Positions 1-12,700 of a DNA stretch of 64,000 nucleotides are shown here, one piece after another. The number at the start of each line of letters is the position of its first letter. Positions within the stretch are counted from its first letter, which is position 1. The notes below the pieces were generated by a model. The model was not told the DNA's origin and did not search any database. It was given only the letters and a program-made list of their open reading frames with translations. The position numbers were made by a program, and so were the translations under genes. Source of the DNA: Miscanthus floridulus (Eukaryota > Streptophyta > Magnoliopsida > Poales > Poaceae); NCBI RefSeq assembly GCF_019320115.1, contig NC_089593.1, forward strand, positions 34,889,977-34,953,976, read 5' to 3'.

Positions 1-787
1 AAGTCTATGTTGGTGATCCATTTTAGCCATTTATACAAATTATATTGATGATTTATGATGAATGTTAACTACCATCAACAACATCTCTTTGGAGTTGCTA
101 TAGTATCCTATTGACTGTGTTATAGGTTGACCTAAATTGGATATATCCCTGCAAGTGGGAACAAATCTATGCCCGCTAGACTTGCGGCGGCAGTGGATGT
201 GGAGGATCCCCAGTCTGCTATGGTGGCTCAGGCATCCTTTTGGTGGTGTGGTCGGGCTCTCCCTGTGGAGCGTGGCAGCAACAGAATCTGCGTGATTAGG
301 TGTGTGTCGCGGCAGAGGCAACTAGTAGCCGAGCCATGCCAGTTCATAAAACAAAGGTATGAGTACCTTCTTCTGTGATTATAGGACTCTATTTTCTGTA
401 CATGATAAAGTAAAGAACACATAAAGAAAGGCTATTCTGTATGAATTTTAATTGAAATCAATGCTTTTGTCACACAAAAATAGAAAACTAGACTGTCCCA
501 TAGTATGATATGAACAAATGCATAGATTAGTGCTCTTGAACACAATATGCTTTGTTCTAATGCTAGTTTTGTCATTGTCCACCCAATGGTCGAAACTCTA
601 ACGGACTTTGCATACTTTTGCTGCAATAGATGGACAGATCCTAGATTCCTAATGGGAGACCATTCTTGCTGACATTCATCATAGGAGTTGAAGAGTTCAT
701 GGTTATGGTTAAACAAAAATATCGGAGCAAAACATCCCTTGCCTATGTACACATTGTCTTAACTAGGTGGTTAAAACTTGACAGGAG
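1..787. other. Unassigned intergenic sequence
   Basis: No gene recognised. Open frames here are short, overlap on both strands and have no family signature. It may be flanking sequence of the CACTA element that follows, but no terminal CACTA motif is visible. Confidence 0.4.
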
Positions 788-2830
788 GTGAAGGACGACT
801 TACTTATAAATAGAATGTCACCCACATACACCACATGGATTCATCATGGGGAAGAGGGAGGAGGTACTAACACTATAGAGCCATCAGATGTGCATGGATC
901 TCATCATGATGGTTGGATTGCGGAGGAGGAGCAGGAGGACCGCGACGATAACATATTATCAAATTTTGATGATTTAGTTCAAATCCTATTAACATCTGAA
1001 GAGCGGGTTGGAAGAGTCCTAAAGTTTGAAAGAGTGTTGGATGAGTTGAAGCAATTAGTTTCTTCTATATCTACCTTCTCAAGATTCCCCTTCCTTGTCA
1101 GGTTGCTCTATATCAAGTCTCACAATCGAGTTAGCAACAGCTATTTTGATGCACTATTAGCGTTGCTGTTAGATGCATTCCCTACTAGGAGCATACCAAA
1201 ATCATGTGAGGAGGCCCGCAAATATATTCGAGAATTGGGACAAGGTTATGAAAGTATCCATGTGTGCAAGAACAATTGTGTGTTGTTTTGGGGTGATCAT
1301 GAGGAATTGCAAGCGTGCCAAAAATGCAAAGAGTCTAGATGGGAGGATGTAGATGGTAGTAGGTGGGTTCCACATAAGGTTTTGAGGAATTTTCCTCTAA
1401 TACTGAGGTTGCAGAGGATCTTTGCTACTCGAGGAACAATAGCGTACGCCAAATGGCACGAGACTAAGTGAGAGAAGAATACTGGTGAAATGAGCCATCC
1501 AGCAGACAGTGAGGCATGGCAGGACTTTAATAGAAAGCACCCAACTTTTGCAGATGATCCAAGGAACTTGAGGCTTGTCATCGCCACAGATGGTTTCAAT
1601 CCATTTGGCAACTTTAGCTCGACATATAGTATGTGCCCTGTTCTTGTAACACCTCTGAACCTGCCACCATGGGAATGTGTAAACCCATCGAATTACTTTA
1701 TGTCTCTACTGATCTCGGGCCAAACCTCTCTAGGAAAGGATTTTCATATATTATTGGAGCCTCTTATAGAAGAACTGAAAGAACTATGGATGGGTGTCAA
1801 CACTTTTCATGTACTACATCATGATAATAAGAAAGGCTTCACTCCATGCGCTGCCGTGCTTTAGTGCATACAGCATTGAGCACCTTGTCAGGCCAAACTA
1901 CAAAAGGTTATTATGCATGTATTTATTGCAACAAAAATCCATTGTCAAGGAGCCTAAGAAAGAAGCTAGGCTACCTTTGACACCGTCGTTACCTTCCTAG
2001 GGATCACCCTTAGTGGAAGAGCTCGGATTTTGATGGAAAAACTAAGGACTGAGATGCACCAGAAAAGTTCACCTTATAGGAGGTCCTTGAGGAACTCAGG
2101 AAGGTGAAAAATGTCTGCCCAGGTAAGCACGGTGGAAAAAAGGAAACGAAAGCATGGAAAAGATCCAGTGATTTATAAAAAAAATCTGCTTGGTGGGGGC
2201 TGCCATATTGGAAGGACCTATTGCTGCCACATAATCTTGATCTCATGCATATTGAGAAGAACATATGTGAAAACATTCTTTGGACATTGCTAAAAGTGGA
2301 GGGCAAGACAAAGGACACAACAAACGCTAGGCTAGATTTGCATGATATGAAGATAAGACCTCAATATCACGGCGTGCAGCAAGGCACCTCACTTAAATTC
2401 CGAGAAGCTCACTATGTCATGATGGAAAAACACATAGCAAAATTTTGCAAGTTCCTTAGAGGTGTCAAGTTTCTAGATGGTTATGCAGCCAACCTAGCAA
2501 AATCCATATGTGCATATGGTAATAAGGTAGTTGGCAAGCTGAAAATGCATACTTGCCATGTCCTTCTCTAGAGGATCATACCTGTAGGCTTAAGAGGATT
2601 TGTTCCCAAAGATGTATACAAGCATGACAAGCTAGAGATAAGAGAGGGGTTAAGGATTAGTAAAACAAATGAGCTACTCCCTTTGTGTGATGAGTGGATC
2701 ACCACTATGATGCTTCTCCTTCCCCAAACAATTCATTTGCTTAATAACTTAAGCAAAGATGCTCATGTTGTGGAGTACGAAGGAGAGAGGAGTGGAACTT
2801 CAGCTCTTGGAAGTGAATATGTTGGTGGGG
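788..2830 (+). pseudogene. CACTA (En/Spm) transposase remnant, TNP2 type
   Basis: Degenerate DNA-transposon transposase. Three consecutive blocks read as pieces of the plant TNP2 transposase in correct order. Block 1 (788-1471) begins near a MSPTY segment and contains SYFDALLALLLDAFP, KYIRELGQGYESIHVCKNNC, a CQKC zinc-ribbon-like pair and VPHKVLRNFPLI. Block 2 (1490-1800) contains the HPADSEAW and LVIATDGFNPFG motifs followed by LPPWEC and KDFHILLEPLIEEL. Block 3 (about 2200-2640) contains LLPHNLDLMHIEKNICENIL and later GLRGFVPKDVYK. Stops and frame changes separate the blocks, so no full transposase can be made. The frame first opens at a GTG, so the native start is not defined. No CACTA terminal inverted repeat was found, so element boundaries are unknown. 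Family assignment is from recognised motifs; inactivity is inferred from the breaks. Confidence 0.85.
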
Positions 2831-3396
2831 GTGTGTGTGTGAGCTTCACAAGGACATAAATGAGTGGGAGAGGAGGCAAAGTGCCAAAGGCACCAGAGTA
2901 GGGTGCCGGCCAACCCCCCTTGGTGGCATTTCGACCATCCCATGCATGGATTCTCTCGTAGATGCCCTCACAATTGTGCCACTAGGTGAATGATTGAAAG
3001 GAAAATGCCAAGCGGTGAAAGAATGGATTGGAAATGTTGGAGGCAAGGACAAGGTGAGTGAAGAGTAAAGAACAAAAGAGCACTCAGATTTTTGCCTTGG
3101 CCTTGCTCTTCATGTGCATGGAGAAGTGAATGGAGGTGAAAGTAATCAAGAGGGGGCAGAGATGGGGCCGGCCGATGGCCATGAGTGGCTAGGCAGCCAC
3201 CTAATTCCTCTCCTTAATGATTTTTGACTTTTTAAGCAAGGTACTAATCATGTTTTGACTAGAAATGATGATGCTTAGTGAAAATAAATAGGGCTTAAGT
3301 GCATACCTTTGCTTAACTCACCTCGATTTAGCCTCGGATTCCTTCCATGCAAATGACCTATGGTGGCTTGCTCCCATGAGTGATGGAATCATCCAC
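2831..3396. other. Non-coding TE-derived sequence
   Basis: No gene seen. It starts with a short GT-rich run near 2,829-2,842 and otherwise has no recognisable signature. It separates the CACTA remnant from the - strand protease fragment. Confidence 0.4.
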
Positions 3397-3957
3397 CTAT
3401 TCATGAATGATGGGTATGTCGGGAGGTTTTAATTTCACCGACAAACATTGCTCCGGTCTCAGTTTGAAGTGGAATATTTCTTCCTTGCCATTTATATTGA
3501 GATGAATTTCTCTGGCTCCAACATCAATGTGAGCATTTGCCGTGCTAAAAAATGGTCTTCCCAAGATTAGTGGTATTTTGTGTCCACTAATATCCAACAC
3601 CACAAAATCTACGGGCACAAAACAACTTCGTATCTTGATAGGAATATCCTCCGCTATTCCCGCCGGATATTGGACTGATTGATCGGCTAGCAGCAAGCAT
3701 ATTGTGGTTGGGGATAATGAATTATAATTTAATTTATCATACACTACCTTTGGCATGACATTGATGGTTGCTCCAAGATGGCAGAGGGCTTGGTCAAATT
3801 GATAGGAGCCGATGGAGCATGAAATTGTAGGATTCCCTGGGTCCTTCTTTTCAGGCAGTTGATTTAGTATGGCTGCGCTGCACTCCTCGATCAATTTTAC
3901 TACCTCTACACTTGTGAGTATATCTTTTAAATATTTAGCATATGTGGGGACCTGCAT
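3397..3957 (-). pseudogene. Athila-like gag-pol protease fragment with mutated active site
   Basis: Fragment of the gag-protease polyprotein of a Ty3/gypsy retrotransposon, read on the - strand. It shows the order typical of grass Athila-like elements: a DPGNPTISCSIG lead-in, the retropepsin site region, VMPKVVYDKL, then ADQSVQYPAGIAEDIPI, VPVDFVVLD and ILGRPFFSTANAHIDVG. Retropepsins need the Asp of a D-[TL]-G-[AS] triad; here the site reads CHLGATINVMP, so the expected Asp is His. The 186-codon frame is otherwise open, but no reverse transcriptase or integrase follows within the expected distance. The same region occurs in element D (about 31,030-31,310) and, frameshifted, at 26,160-26,590. 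Called a pseudogene because of truncation and the lost catalytic residue. Confidence 0.85.
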
Positions 3958-4639
3958 AGCATCAATTAATAGTATATGTATATATAATTTTTTGAATTAC
4001 CTCAATAAATTTCTTGAATTGTTCATCCTTCGTTACCTTTGGATAACTCGTTTTGACCATGAAGCCGAGTAGCTCAACTTAGGTTGGGAGTCATTCTATC
4101 CAAGGGTGCACACTGGAGGTAGTAATGATGTGTGGGGATATGGATATGAGACCGTGGGTAGGCAAGACCTAAGCATCCTAGGAGCCGGTTGGTCCCTAAG
4201 TGTGCGACGCTGATCGAACCCATGAAGTTGAGTCCTAAATTGTACCAAAGGTGACCCAACGCGACCCTAACAGGGGAAGTGTGGGTTTGTGTTAGGATTT
4301 TGCCTAGCTGGTTGCAATTGATTCGAATCATTGTCTCTCCTGGATAGTGAGAAACTTGACTGAGCCCCCTCATCATAGTAACACTAGATGGAACATGATG
4401 GTTATGATGATTATATGATAACCTAGATATGGTTACTAATGTTTGCTTTAGCTTAATCAAGTGATTGCTCTAGAATAGGTGCAAAGTTAGCCATAATAAG
4501 CTTCACTAAACTTGATGCTAAAATATTGACTAAAAGATTGAAAGTAAGGACTCATGATAGTAAAGCCCTTTTTGTAAAGTTATGCTATCCAACCAGCTCC
4601 ATGAAATAAGCTTTGCATATCCTTGAGAGTCTTTTTATT
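3958..4639. other. Retroelement-derived sequence without genes
   Basis: Lies 5' (in - orientation) of the protease fragment and is probably decayed gag or leader sequence. Apparent frames have no family signature. Confidence 0.35.
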
Positions 4640-5170
4640 TCTCTCCTGAAGGGTAAGTCTAGTTGAGTACATTCAAGTACTCAGGGTTTATCCCACCATG
4701 TTGCAGGTGAAGTTCTCGGCCTGCTGAAGATTGTGGCTAACTGCCGGTGGGCTTGGCGACTCTATATTTATTTCTCATCTATATACTATTGTTTTAGGAT
4801 GTTACTTATGCTAGCAATGTATTCAGAACTTAGGTTATTGTAATCATTTCAAAGTTATGTTATTTTCTCTAAATCAGATTTGAACTTGATGTTGTATTAT
4901 TTGTCTCTAAACTCTGTTGTAATATCATTTCCACTGCAAACTCTGGTGTGTGATGTGTATTTGATTAATCGTGCAATCTTGGTTGTGATGTTGATTTACC
5001 GAGGTCCATTGTGACACTCGGTGGACTACCAGGTTTATATAAGTGCAAGTGTGCGCGTGCCAACATGTTAAGTGGGGGCAGCCATGCTTGAGCTTGTATA
5101 ATTTGGATGGTTCTTTCACAAGGGCTGTCACCACCTGCCACCTACCACAATCTATCCAGAGAACTAGCCA
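4640..5170. mobile_element. LTR-like fragment, probably Ty3/gypsy
   Basis: Wording such as CAAGTACTCAGGGTTTATCC, the following GTTGCAGGTGAAG segment, and an ACACTCGGTGGACT segment resembles LTRs of grass gypsy elements. A TATATAA run is present near 5,036. Neither ends nor target duplication could be defined. Assigned by general resemblance only. Confidence 0.35.
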
Positions 5171-6833
5171 CAACCCAAGGTACCCTATAGTCTAAGCACC
5201 ACAGTTACACTAAGTGATACTACTCTAATCTCATGCTAAGATCAGAGCACCAACTAGTGACAAGGATCCCATATATCAAGAACTTACTAACTAAACAAGA
5301 TATGATCAAAATATTCACAACACTACTTTACTCTAATTCCAAGAAAGTAAATGCTAAAAATAAACACATGTACTAAAGGAAATATAAATAGAAAGCAAGA
5401 GTAGCTTACAAGAGCTTATAGAGAGACTCCTGAGGATTCCTCCTAAGCTCCTAGCTCTTCACTTCTTCACTCTCACTCTCACCACTACCCTAAACTTAGG
5501 AGTAGAGAGAATGATTCTACTTGGGACACTTTACAACTATGGGGAACACCTCTATTTGTAGCACTAAGGAGCAAGGGGGTATTTGTAGGTAGTGGAGAGG
5601 CAGTGGAGCTTCCTTGGGCACCGGGCGGTGGGGTGAGGGCGTTGGCTGACCCTTCGATGCACCACCATTGCATCGGAGGGTCATGGTTTGCTTCCAAAGG
5701 CAGTTGCATTTCTAGCACATGTGAAGACTTGGTCTAAAGGTGGTTCCAAAGTCAGTTGATGGCCTTCATGGGGATGACAATGGACCCATGGATCCACGGT
5801 GAGTGAATCATGGCCGCCGCTAAAACCGACATGAAATGGATGCTTGTGATGCAGTGTAGGAGGCGTCCCATGGATCGATGACGTCGATAGGGATAGGGTG
5901 GCACCGGGTGGCACCACATGGCCACTACTGGTGTGGCAGTGTGGGCCTAGAGGCTCCTGCCACGTCCATTTACCTCCATGGTGCATATTTTCCACCTTTT
6001 CACTACTTTTCCTACATTCAAATAAATCTAATGTACAATTGGAATTCCATTAGTAAAAAACCAAATCTTTTCATTTTATGTAGATTTTCCCTTGAAATGT
6101 ATGCATTGTTTATGTCAAAAAGAGGTGTTTAGTGACCATCAACAATGAGGAGGGCGGCTCATGCCATCTTCTGTGGCATTGGGGAGGAGCAAATGGCGTC
6201 AGTTCGGTGGCGTCAAGCCTCTGAATTGATACAGGATAGCACCCAGGTCGAGATCTATGGGGTAAAGGGATTCTAGCAACAGCAAGTTGCCCTTCGCCAT
6301 CCAAGATTCTCTACAGATATTCCAACCTAGAGAGCCCCCGAGTGCTGACCACTGGTGAGCCCAGCCGCCATTCCTTCAGCGACTCAGGCCACCAATGGTA
6401 TTGTGCCTCCCCATCTTCGCAGAACTTTCTCTAACACCCAAGGATAATGGTCTCCGCTAGGCTGCTATGGAACCTGATCTTGAGAGCTTTCTCCTAGCAT
6501 CGGCGCTATTGGTATTTATTAATGCACACAAATAAATCCACCAGCACATATAACGATGTAGCTTTCACCCGGGAGTATTCCAGGGTATCGTATTTATCCA
6601 CAAGGAAGCAATGGTTAAAGAAGCTAACTTAGTATACCGACTAAACTAACATGGGGGGAAGGTTATATACGATAAAATAGGGTGACACATAAGAAGTTCT
6701 ACTCTAGAAAGGATAAAGTGAAAGCATAGATAAATGGGAGGACATCGAGTGAGGGAGTTTCCTAAGTTCTTCTCTATATTCTAGAGCAGATCAAATGGGA
6801 TAACTAGGAATGGGTAAGACATAGCAATCACAC
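5171..6833. other. Decayed retroelement sequence, no gene
   Basis: No coding region recognised. The part from about 6,500 to 6,830 (GTATTTATTAATGCACAC, then ATAACGATGTAGCTTTCACC) resembles Athila-like LTR or internal sequence. The end at 6,834 is set by the start of another LTR. Confidence 0.35.
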
Positions 6834-8029
6834 TGTCGGTGCGAAAAAGTGACCAACAAGTAAATATTTGTAGTTTTGTCATGCGTTGTGATTGGATGTG
6901 GCCCAGCACTCAAAGACACAGGATTTATACTAGTTCAGGCAACGTGCCCTATGTCCAGTTTTGGTCAGTTGGTGACTTTATTCCTAAGCCTAGGTGCTTG
7001 AAGTTTGCTGTGGGGTTACAAATGAATGGGAATAAGAAGGTGGGTGTTAAAGGTCCGGTCGGACTTTGAACCGAAGGGCCAAGAGTGATGAGAGCTCTAA
7101 CATGCGCTAAGTATTGGAGCGTATGCTCTATGTAGCTTTAGAGTTCTAGAGCTATAGAGTTGTTCGAATGCTCAGATTGTCTAGAGCCAGCCAGAGAGAG
7201 TCTCTAGCGTCCGTGTTGGGAGAGAGCGCATCCCCTTTTATAGGTAAAGGGGATGGCCTTACAAGTTTAGAGAGAAAAGAGAGAGTGTGTGTGTACGTGT
7301 GCTACCTAGTCTTGTTGCTCATGCCATCAAGGTATGAGACGATTGTTGGTGCCCACAATACTATTCATGCCTAGATGCATTTGGCAGGTTTTACCGTGTT
7401 CGCCTGGTATGGTAAAATGTCGGTGCCTACAATACTATAAGGCAAATGTCAGCACCCACAACACTGTTTGGATTCTGACATGCCTAGAAGGTTCCATAGT
7501 AACCGTCCAGCATGGCCTAGTGGTACTGTCCTGTAGGTGTGTAGGGTGTGGTAGGGTACGATCCTTGGTATTGCGGTTGACTTGAGCTCCTTACCTTATC
7601 TATGCCTCCTAATCCTTGGGTCCTCACTAAGAGGGCGTCCCTAGTCAATTGTTCCCGGTCGGCTCCGACCATGTCGGTTGGGTAAGAGCTACAAACAAAG
7701 GTCCAGCGTATTCCCGATCGAAAAAGGAGGTCAGAGTTGAACGATATCCCATCCTTTGCTAGGCCTTTCTGGTCGGAGATCGGATCAATCTCCCGGCCTA
7801 TCACTAGGTATCTAGGCCAGCCCGGAGGCATGTGTTGTCGCTACGCTATCTGTTGGGCCGAGCATTTGATGTGAAGCGGGCCCATTGGGGACCCTAAGTT
7901 TATGAACCCGACGGGAGCCCCTGAACCCTTTTGGTACTTTTGAGAAGTCGTGAAGGGGTTGTTTACACTCATTTTATGAGCATATCTGGTGGGTGTAAGA
8001 TCATGGGTTGTCATCGAACGAGACAGAGT
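6834..8029 (-). mobile_element. 3' LTR end of - strand Tat-type gypsy element A
   Basis: The outer LTR end is read at TGTCGGTGCGAAAAAG (6,834); on the - strand this is an LTR finishing in GCACCGACA. A TATA box on the - strand (TATAAAAG, plus-strand 7,235-7,242) lies about 400 bp before that end, as expected for an LTR promoter firing leftwards, and matches the orientation of the pol fragment at 13.9-15.6 kb. The inner LTR boundary and target duplication could not be fixed; sequence up to about 8.0 kb is LTR or 3' untranslated region. No gene is present. Confidence 0.55.
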
Positions 8030-8540
8030 GCCAACCCAAAGCATCGGGTGTGGCCAAGGGGTCGGGCAAGATGGAGCGCCAACCCAGGCGTCGGGCACGG
8101 CTAAGGGGTCGAGTGAGATGGAGTCGCCAACCCAGGCGTCGGGCGTGGATGAGGGGTCAGGTGAGATAGAGTCACCAACCCAAGCATTGGGTGCTAACTC
8201 AAGCGTCGAGCGTGGCTAAGGGGTCAGGCGAGATGGAATCACCAACCCAAGTGTCGGGCACAGCCGAGGGGTTGGGCGAGATGGAGTCCCCAACCCAAGC
8301 ATTGGGCATGGCCAAGGGGTCAGGTGAGATGAAGTCGCTAACCCAAGTGTCAGGTGCCGACTCAAGCGCAGGGCGTGGCTGAGGGGTCAGGCAAGACGAA
8401 GTCGCCAACCCAAGTGTTAGGCATGGCTGAGGGGTCGAGCGAGACAGAGTCGCCAACCCAAGCATCGGGCATGGCCGAGGGATTAGGCAAGATGGAGTCA
8501 CCAACCCAAGTGTCGGGCATGGCCGAGGGGTTGGTCCAGT
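8030..8540. repeat. 48-bp minisatellite with 67-bp variant units
   Basis: Ten tandem units start with a (G/A)CCAACCC core at 8,030, 8,078, 8,126, 8,174, 8,241, 8,289, 8,337, 8,404, 8,452 and 8,500. Spacing is 48 bp except after 8,174 and 8,337, where it is 67 bp because of an extra 19 bp containing CGACTCAAGCG or ACTCAAGCGTCG. A 48-bp unit is 16 codons, which keeps long spurious frames open on both strands. It lies in the 3' non-coding part of element A. Confidence 0.9.
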
Positions 8541-9526
8541 TTCATGCGCTACCCCATCCGTGGTTTCTGCAACAGAGGGGTTGAGCTAACATCGCTTGCC
8601 TCGATGGCTTGAGTGACGCGCTCGGTGAGCTCACTAACGGGTATGTCCGAGTGGAATCTGGGTCCACCATTCATAACGGGGTTAGCATAGCCCTCGTGTT
8701 GCATTCCACTACTCCTTAACCTTCCTCTCGGTAGATGCCCGAGCCATTTTGGAGACCGACTTAGGTGGCCCGCTGGCCTCCCCTCGATGGAGATTCTATG
8801 GGCATGGCTCGTGGTTAGGATCAAACGAGAAGGTCAAGATGAACATGTCTGCTCCTGAGCAGATTGGGCAAGGACCACTAGGGCTCATCTGTGTTTTCAC
8901 CCCTAGCTCTGTTTGATGTAAGGCGGCCTCGAGGCCTTCACGGGCCGGCCTTCGAACCCCAACCGGTTGTCGCTCATATCAAATGAGACGACTACCGCTT
9001 TGTGACGCAACATGAAGCATTATGATGCAGCAACTGCATATGCAATGCTTGGATGTATGGGATGAATGTATGGATGTATGCATGAGAATGGATGAATGAA
9101 TGATCATGTACCTAAAAATAGAAAAGAGGTTTTGGTAAAGTTACCTTGATGGCTCGAGTGATGGGTTCCGGGAGCTTTTTATTGGATATGTCCGAATGGA
9201 ACCCAGGCCTATCATTCATGATGGAGTTGGCATAGCCCACATGGGGCATCCCATTGCTCTTTACCTATCCCTCGATAGCTGCCTGAGCCGTCCAATCAAC
9301 TCAGGTGACTCATTGGTCTCTCCTCGATGGAGATCCTATTGGTGGGCCCTTCCAAACCTTGTCTGGGAAGGCGGAGGGTTGTTTGTGTGCGGTTGATCCT
9401 TGTTTCCTATGCTCAGGTTGCAGTAGTGGTGGGCCCTACCTAGGCCATGTCCCATTAACCAGGCATCGTTTTGTTGGGTAGGGTACGTCCCATCAGCCAG
9501 GATGAGTCCCACCGCATGTCTCCCCA
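8541..9526. repeat. Diverged direct duplication upstream of the antisense ORF of element A
   Basis: About 195 bp at 8,603-8,800 recurs in diverged form at 9,148-9,342, an offset of 540-545 bp. Both copies begin with GATGGCT(T/C)GAGTGA and end at CTCGATGGAGAT. Between them is a run of ATGx-type short repeats (about 9,040-9,105). No coding function assigned. Confidence 0.6.
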
Positions 9527-9536
9527 TATTAAATAG
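9527..9536 (+). promoter_or_regulatory. TATA-like box of the antisense ORF unit in element A
   Basis: TATTAAATAG on the + strand lies about 170 bp upstream of the ATG pair at 9,701/9,704, followed by a pyrimidine-rich leader. It points opposite to the pol gene of the same element. Similar boxes precede the antisense ORFs of elements C and B. Confidence 0.5.
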
Positions 9537-9700
9537 GGGGAAGGGAGAGGGTTTTCCTCCCATTCCTTCACCTTTCTCCAACTGCTGCCTCTTCTCCTTC
9601 TTCCTTTTTGCTAAGCCCGTTCATGCGCCACTACGGTTTCTTAGAGAGAGGGTAAAGTGAGGGAGAGGAGAACTTACAGATCCGTTTGTGAATCTGAGGC

Positions 9701-12700
9701 ATGATGTCGAACTATAGGCCTTCCACCATAGACGAGGAGGTGCTGGCTACCTTCGCTGAGAAGGGGCTACTCCTGTTGAAGGAGGTGGCGCATTGGAGGG
9801 CTCCTACGCTAGGAGAAGTCATTCTGTAACCCCAGGCCAACAAGGTTGTCTCCTTCCTCACCTTCCATGAGTGTGGGCTTGGGTATCCTGCACACTGGTT
9901 CTTACGTGGGCTCCTCAATGAGTGGGGCCTAGAGCTGCAGCACCTCAACCCGACTAGGGTGCTACACATCGCTGGCTTTGTCACTATCTTTGAGGCCTTC
10001 CTTAGGATGGAGCCGCACATGGACCTCTTTTGATAGATCTTAAGTGGGTGAGCCCTGTCCAAGGGGGAAGCCGCCTAGGATCGCGCTGGTTGGGGATTCA
10101 CTTTGCAGAAGAAGCTAAATCCGTTGACCCCCTACCCTACTTACACCACCTATGACTCCAATCGGGGGTGGCATGGTGAGTGGTTCTACATCAGGAATCC
10201 AGCGGGAGCGCCATTCTCGACATTCAATGGAAGAAGGCTGGAGAGGAGGGAAAGCTGGTTGTGGGGGCCCACTAGTCGGTAGAACAAGCTAGAGGTCATC
10301 AAGATGGAGCTTCAGAGGCTTGTGCCACATGGCCTCGATGGGTTGTGGGTCTTCCACACCTTCTTCCACTGTTGGGTCACCTTGTTGGTAGAAAGAACAT
10401 AGCCAATGTTGGAATACATTGGCCCGATGGATCCCGACTATGTGTCACTGAAGGAGTTGCCAAAGGACAAAGTCTAGAGTCGACTCGATCATGTACTACA
10501 ACTAAGGGATAAAGACTCCCACAAAGTGATGCCCGGACCTCTTCACGCCACGAAGCTATCCAATCTAGTATGCCCCCTTTTCCCATGACCTTTCCCTCTT
10601 GCTCTTCCTTGTTTTGATTTTGAGTCACACCTTCTGAGGGGGCTAGAGGGCATAGCTCGACAGGCTACCCAGAAGGAGGCAGTGCTTGCCAAGAAGAAGA
10701 AGAGAGCTAAGAAGGCCAAGAGGAGGTTTGAAAAGGAGAAGGAAATCAGCCAATGGGTCTGGCGGGGTGAGAGTCGAAGCGATGTGGAGGCAGAGCTTGA
10801 GTCAGAGGAGCCCATGGAGATGGGTGGCGACACGAGTGCCTCTGAGGAGAAAGGAGATAGGGATGCTGTTGTGACCTCGGTGGAGCGCCATGAGCCTATG
10901 ACCACATCCGTTAGTGGCGGACATGATACGGAGATGTGCAGCGATGTTCTTGAGTTGAGGAAGCATGCCACGAGCGAAGACACCGCCATCGACTAAGAGG
11001 CGAAGCGAGCGTGGTCGCCGCGTCCTTTGAAGGCATTGTTGGCTCCGCACCCCCTGCTCTGAATGTGGCGGAGCACACTGGCTAGTCAGAGGAATGTGTT
11101 TGTTCCTCTACATCTTTGGGGGCAGCGCATGTGTGCGACCCCTAATGGGGGGATGTTCCACTAGTGGCTCCAGTGGTTTTGCCACAAGCTGGCGGTCATG
11201 GACATTAGCGGGCCAACCAGGGACTGGCCGGGTTGGCTCTTGCCTCGGTCGATATGAGGGGGCACGGGTTGCAACCCATGGGCATTCCTCATCTGGTCGG
11301 CCCATTGTCAGCTGGTCGGTGCTTTAGGGCTCTGCCGCTTTCATCTAGGTAAGCATTCATGCTCCCTATTGTTCCTGTAGTAGAGATTTTTGAGTGTGAC
11401 TAACCCATGTTTGTTTGACAGCAGCCAGGGGCTGGTGGGACTAGAAGTCTCCTCACCTCCTAGTGAGAAGAGTGGAGACCCAGCCTACAGTGGGTCGCGA
11501 CGAGCGATGGAGGAAGTAGGCTAGCGATGGCGTGACCTTCCTTACCAGGGGTTGCGTCGTCCCAGCTAGTTGTAGGCATGGTGGCAGTGGTGGTGGCGGT
11601 GATGGCGGCGATCCTTGTGGTGACAGCGGAAGTTGGGTTAGAGGTGACCCTCATGATCCCTCCCCAAATGGCTATGGAGGAGGAGAGGAGGGAAACCAGG
11701 CTCCCTACCTCGCCCAACAGTGGGGTGCACGGTTCACCCTCCTGGTCAGAGCTAGAGGGATCAAGAGGAGACATGGCTAGGCTAGAGGTAGAACATCTGC
11801 CGGTGAGCCATGGAGTCCAGGCAGTGGAGATCCCCTGCTCTGGTGAGGCAGGCATTGGGGTGGAGCCACCAGGCATCCCGCCATTGCGGGAGTTGGTGAT
11901 GATCCGGTCGTCGCATGACACTACGATGGCCAGATCTTGCAACGGGTCGGGGGCGACCCGTGAGCTGGTGTGCCTTGCCCTAGCAAGCCGGGAAAGTCCC
12001 AGTTCGTCCTTTGCGATGAGGTGGAAGTGAGTCTCTGGCACTTGCTCGGGGAGAGAGGACTATTGATGGAGTACGATCTCGCCCATACCAAGGCAAGGCT
12101 TAGGGAGGCCTTGGAGCGGGTTGAGCTCATCCATTAGGCGATGACAGTTGCCCTACCACGTGTTGCAGAGGTAAGTTCTCTATGTTTTTGGTGTTATCCT
12201 TAACTCCTTGGCCTTTCAATGGTTGTCTTAGTATGTCTGCTTCTTGTCTCATAGGATCTAGAGACAATGTCGATCCATAAGTCCTAATTTCTTTAGGAGG
12301 AGCATGGTCAGATGGATCATGAAGCGATGGTGTCATGGCGGTTTGATGAGCTTAGGCACCAGCTGGAGTCCACCCGCCATGAGTCCCAAGACCGGGCAGC
12401 CAAGGCGACGAGAGCACGGGCGGTGGAACAATGGGCGATCGACTGCTGCCGAGCAGGAACTCGACGCAGTGAAGGTCCACTTGGTGGAGACCAAGGCGGC
12501 GCTTCAGAAGTCCTTGGAGGCTCTAGAGGCGGAGCAGAAGGCCCGATCGGATGCTAAACAAGAAGTCGTCGCGCTTTGAGGGCAAGTGCTCAGAGCAGAG
12601 GAGTCGAACGCTCGACTGCTCGAGAAAGTGACCCGGCAAGGACTCTCCATCCTCGAAAGTGCCCGCCTTGGTATGTATCTATTCTATCTTCGATTGATGC

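Noticed and set aside
8030..8540. CRISPR-like array of 48-bp units
   Set aside because: Units are contiguous with no unique spacers, and the context is a plant retrotransposon; it is a minisatellite.
10543..10989. 148-codon - strand ORF
   Set aside because: Shadow of the Lys/Glu-rich antisense ORF exon on +; Ser/Leu-rich by complementarity and without family signature.
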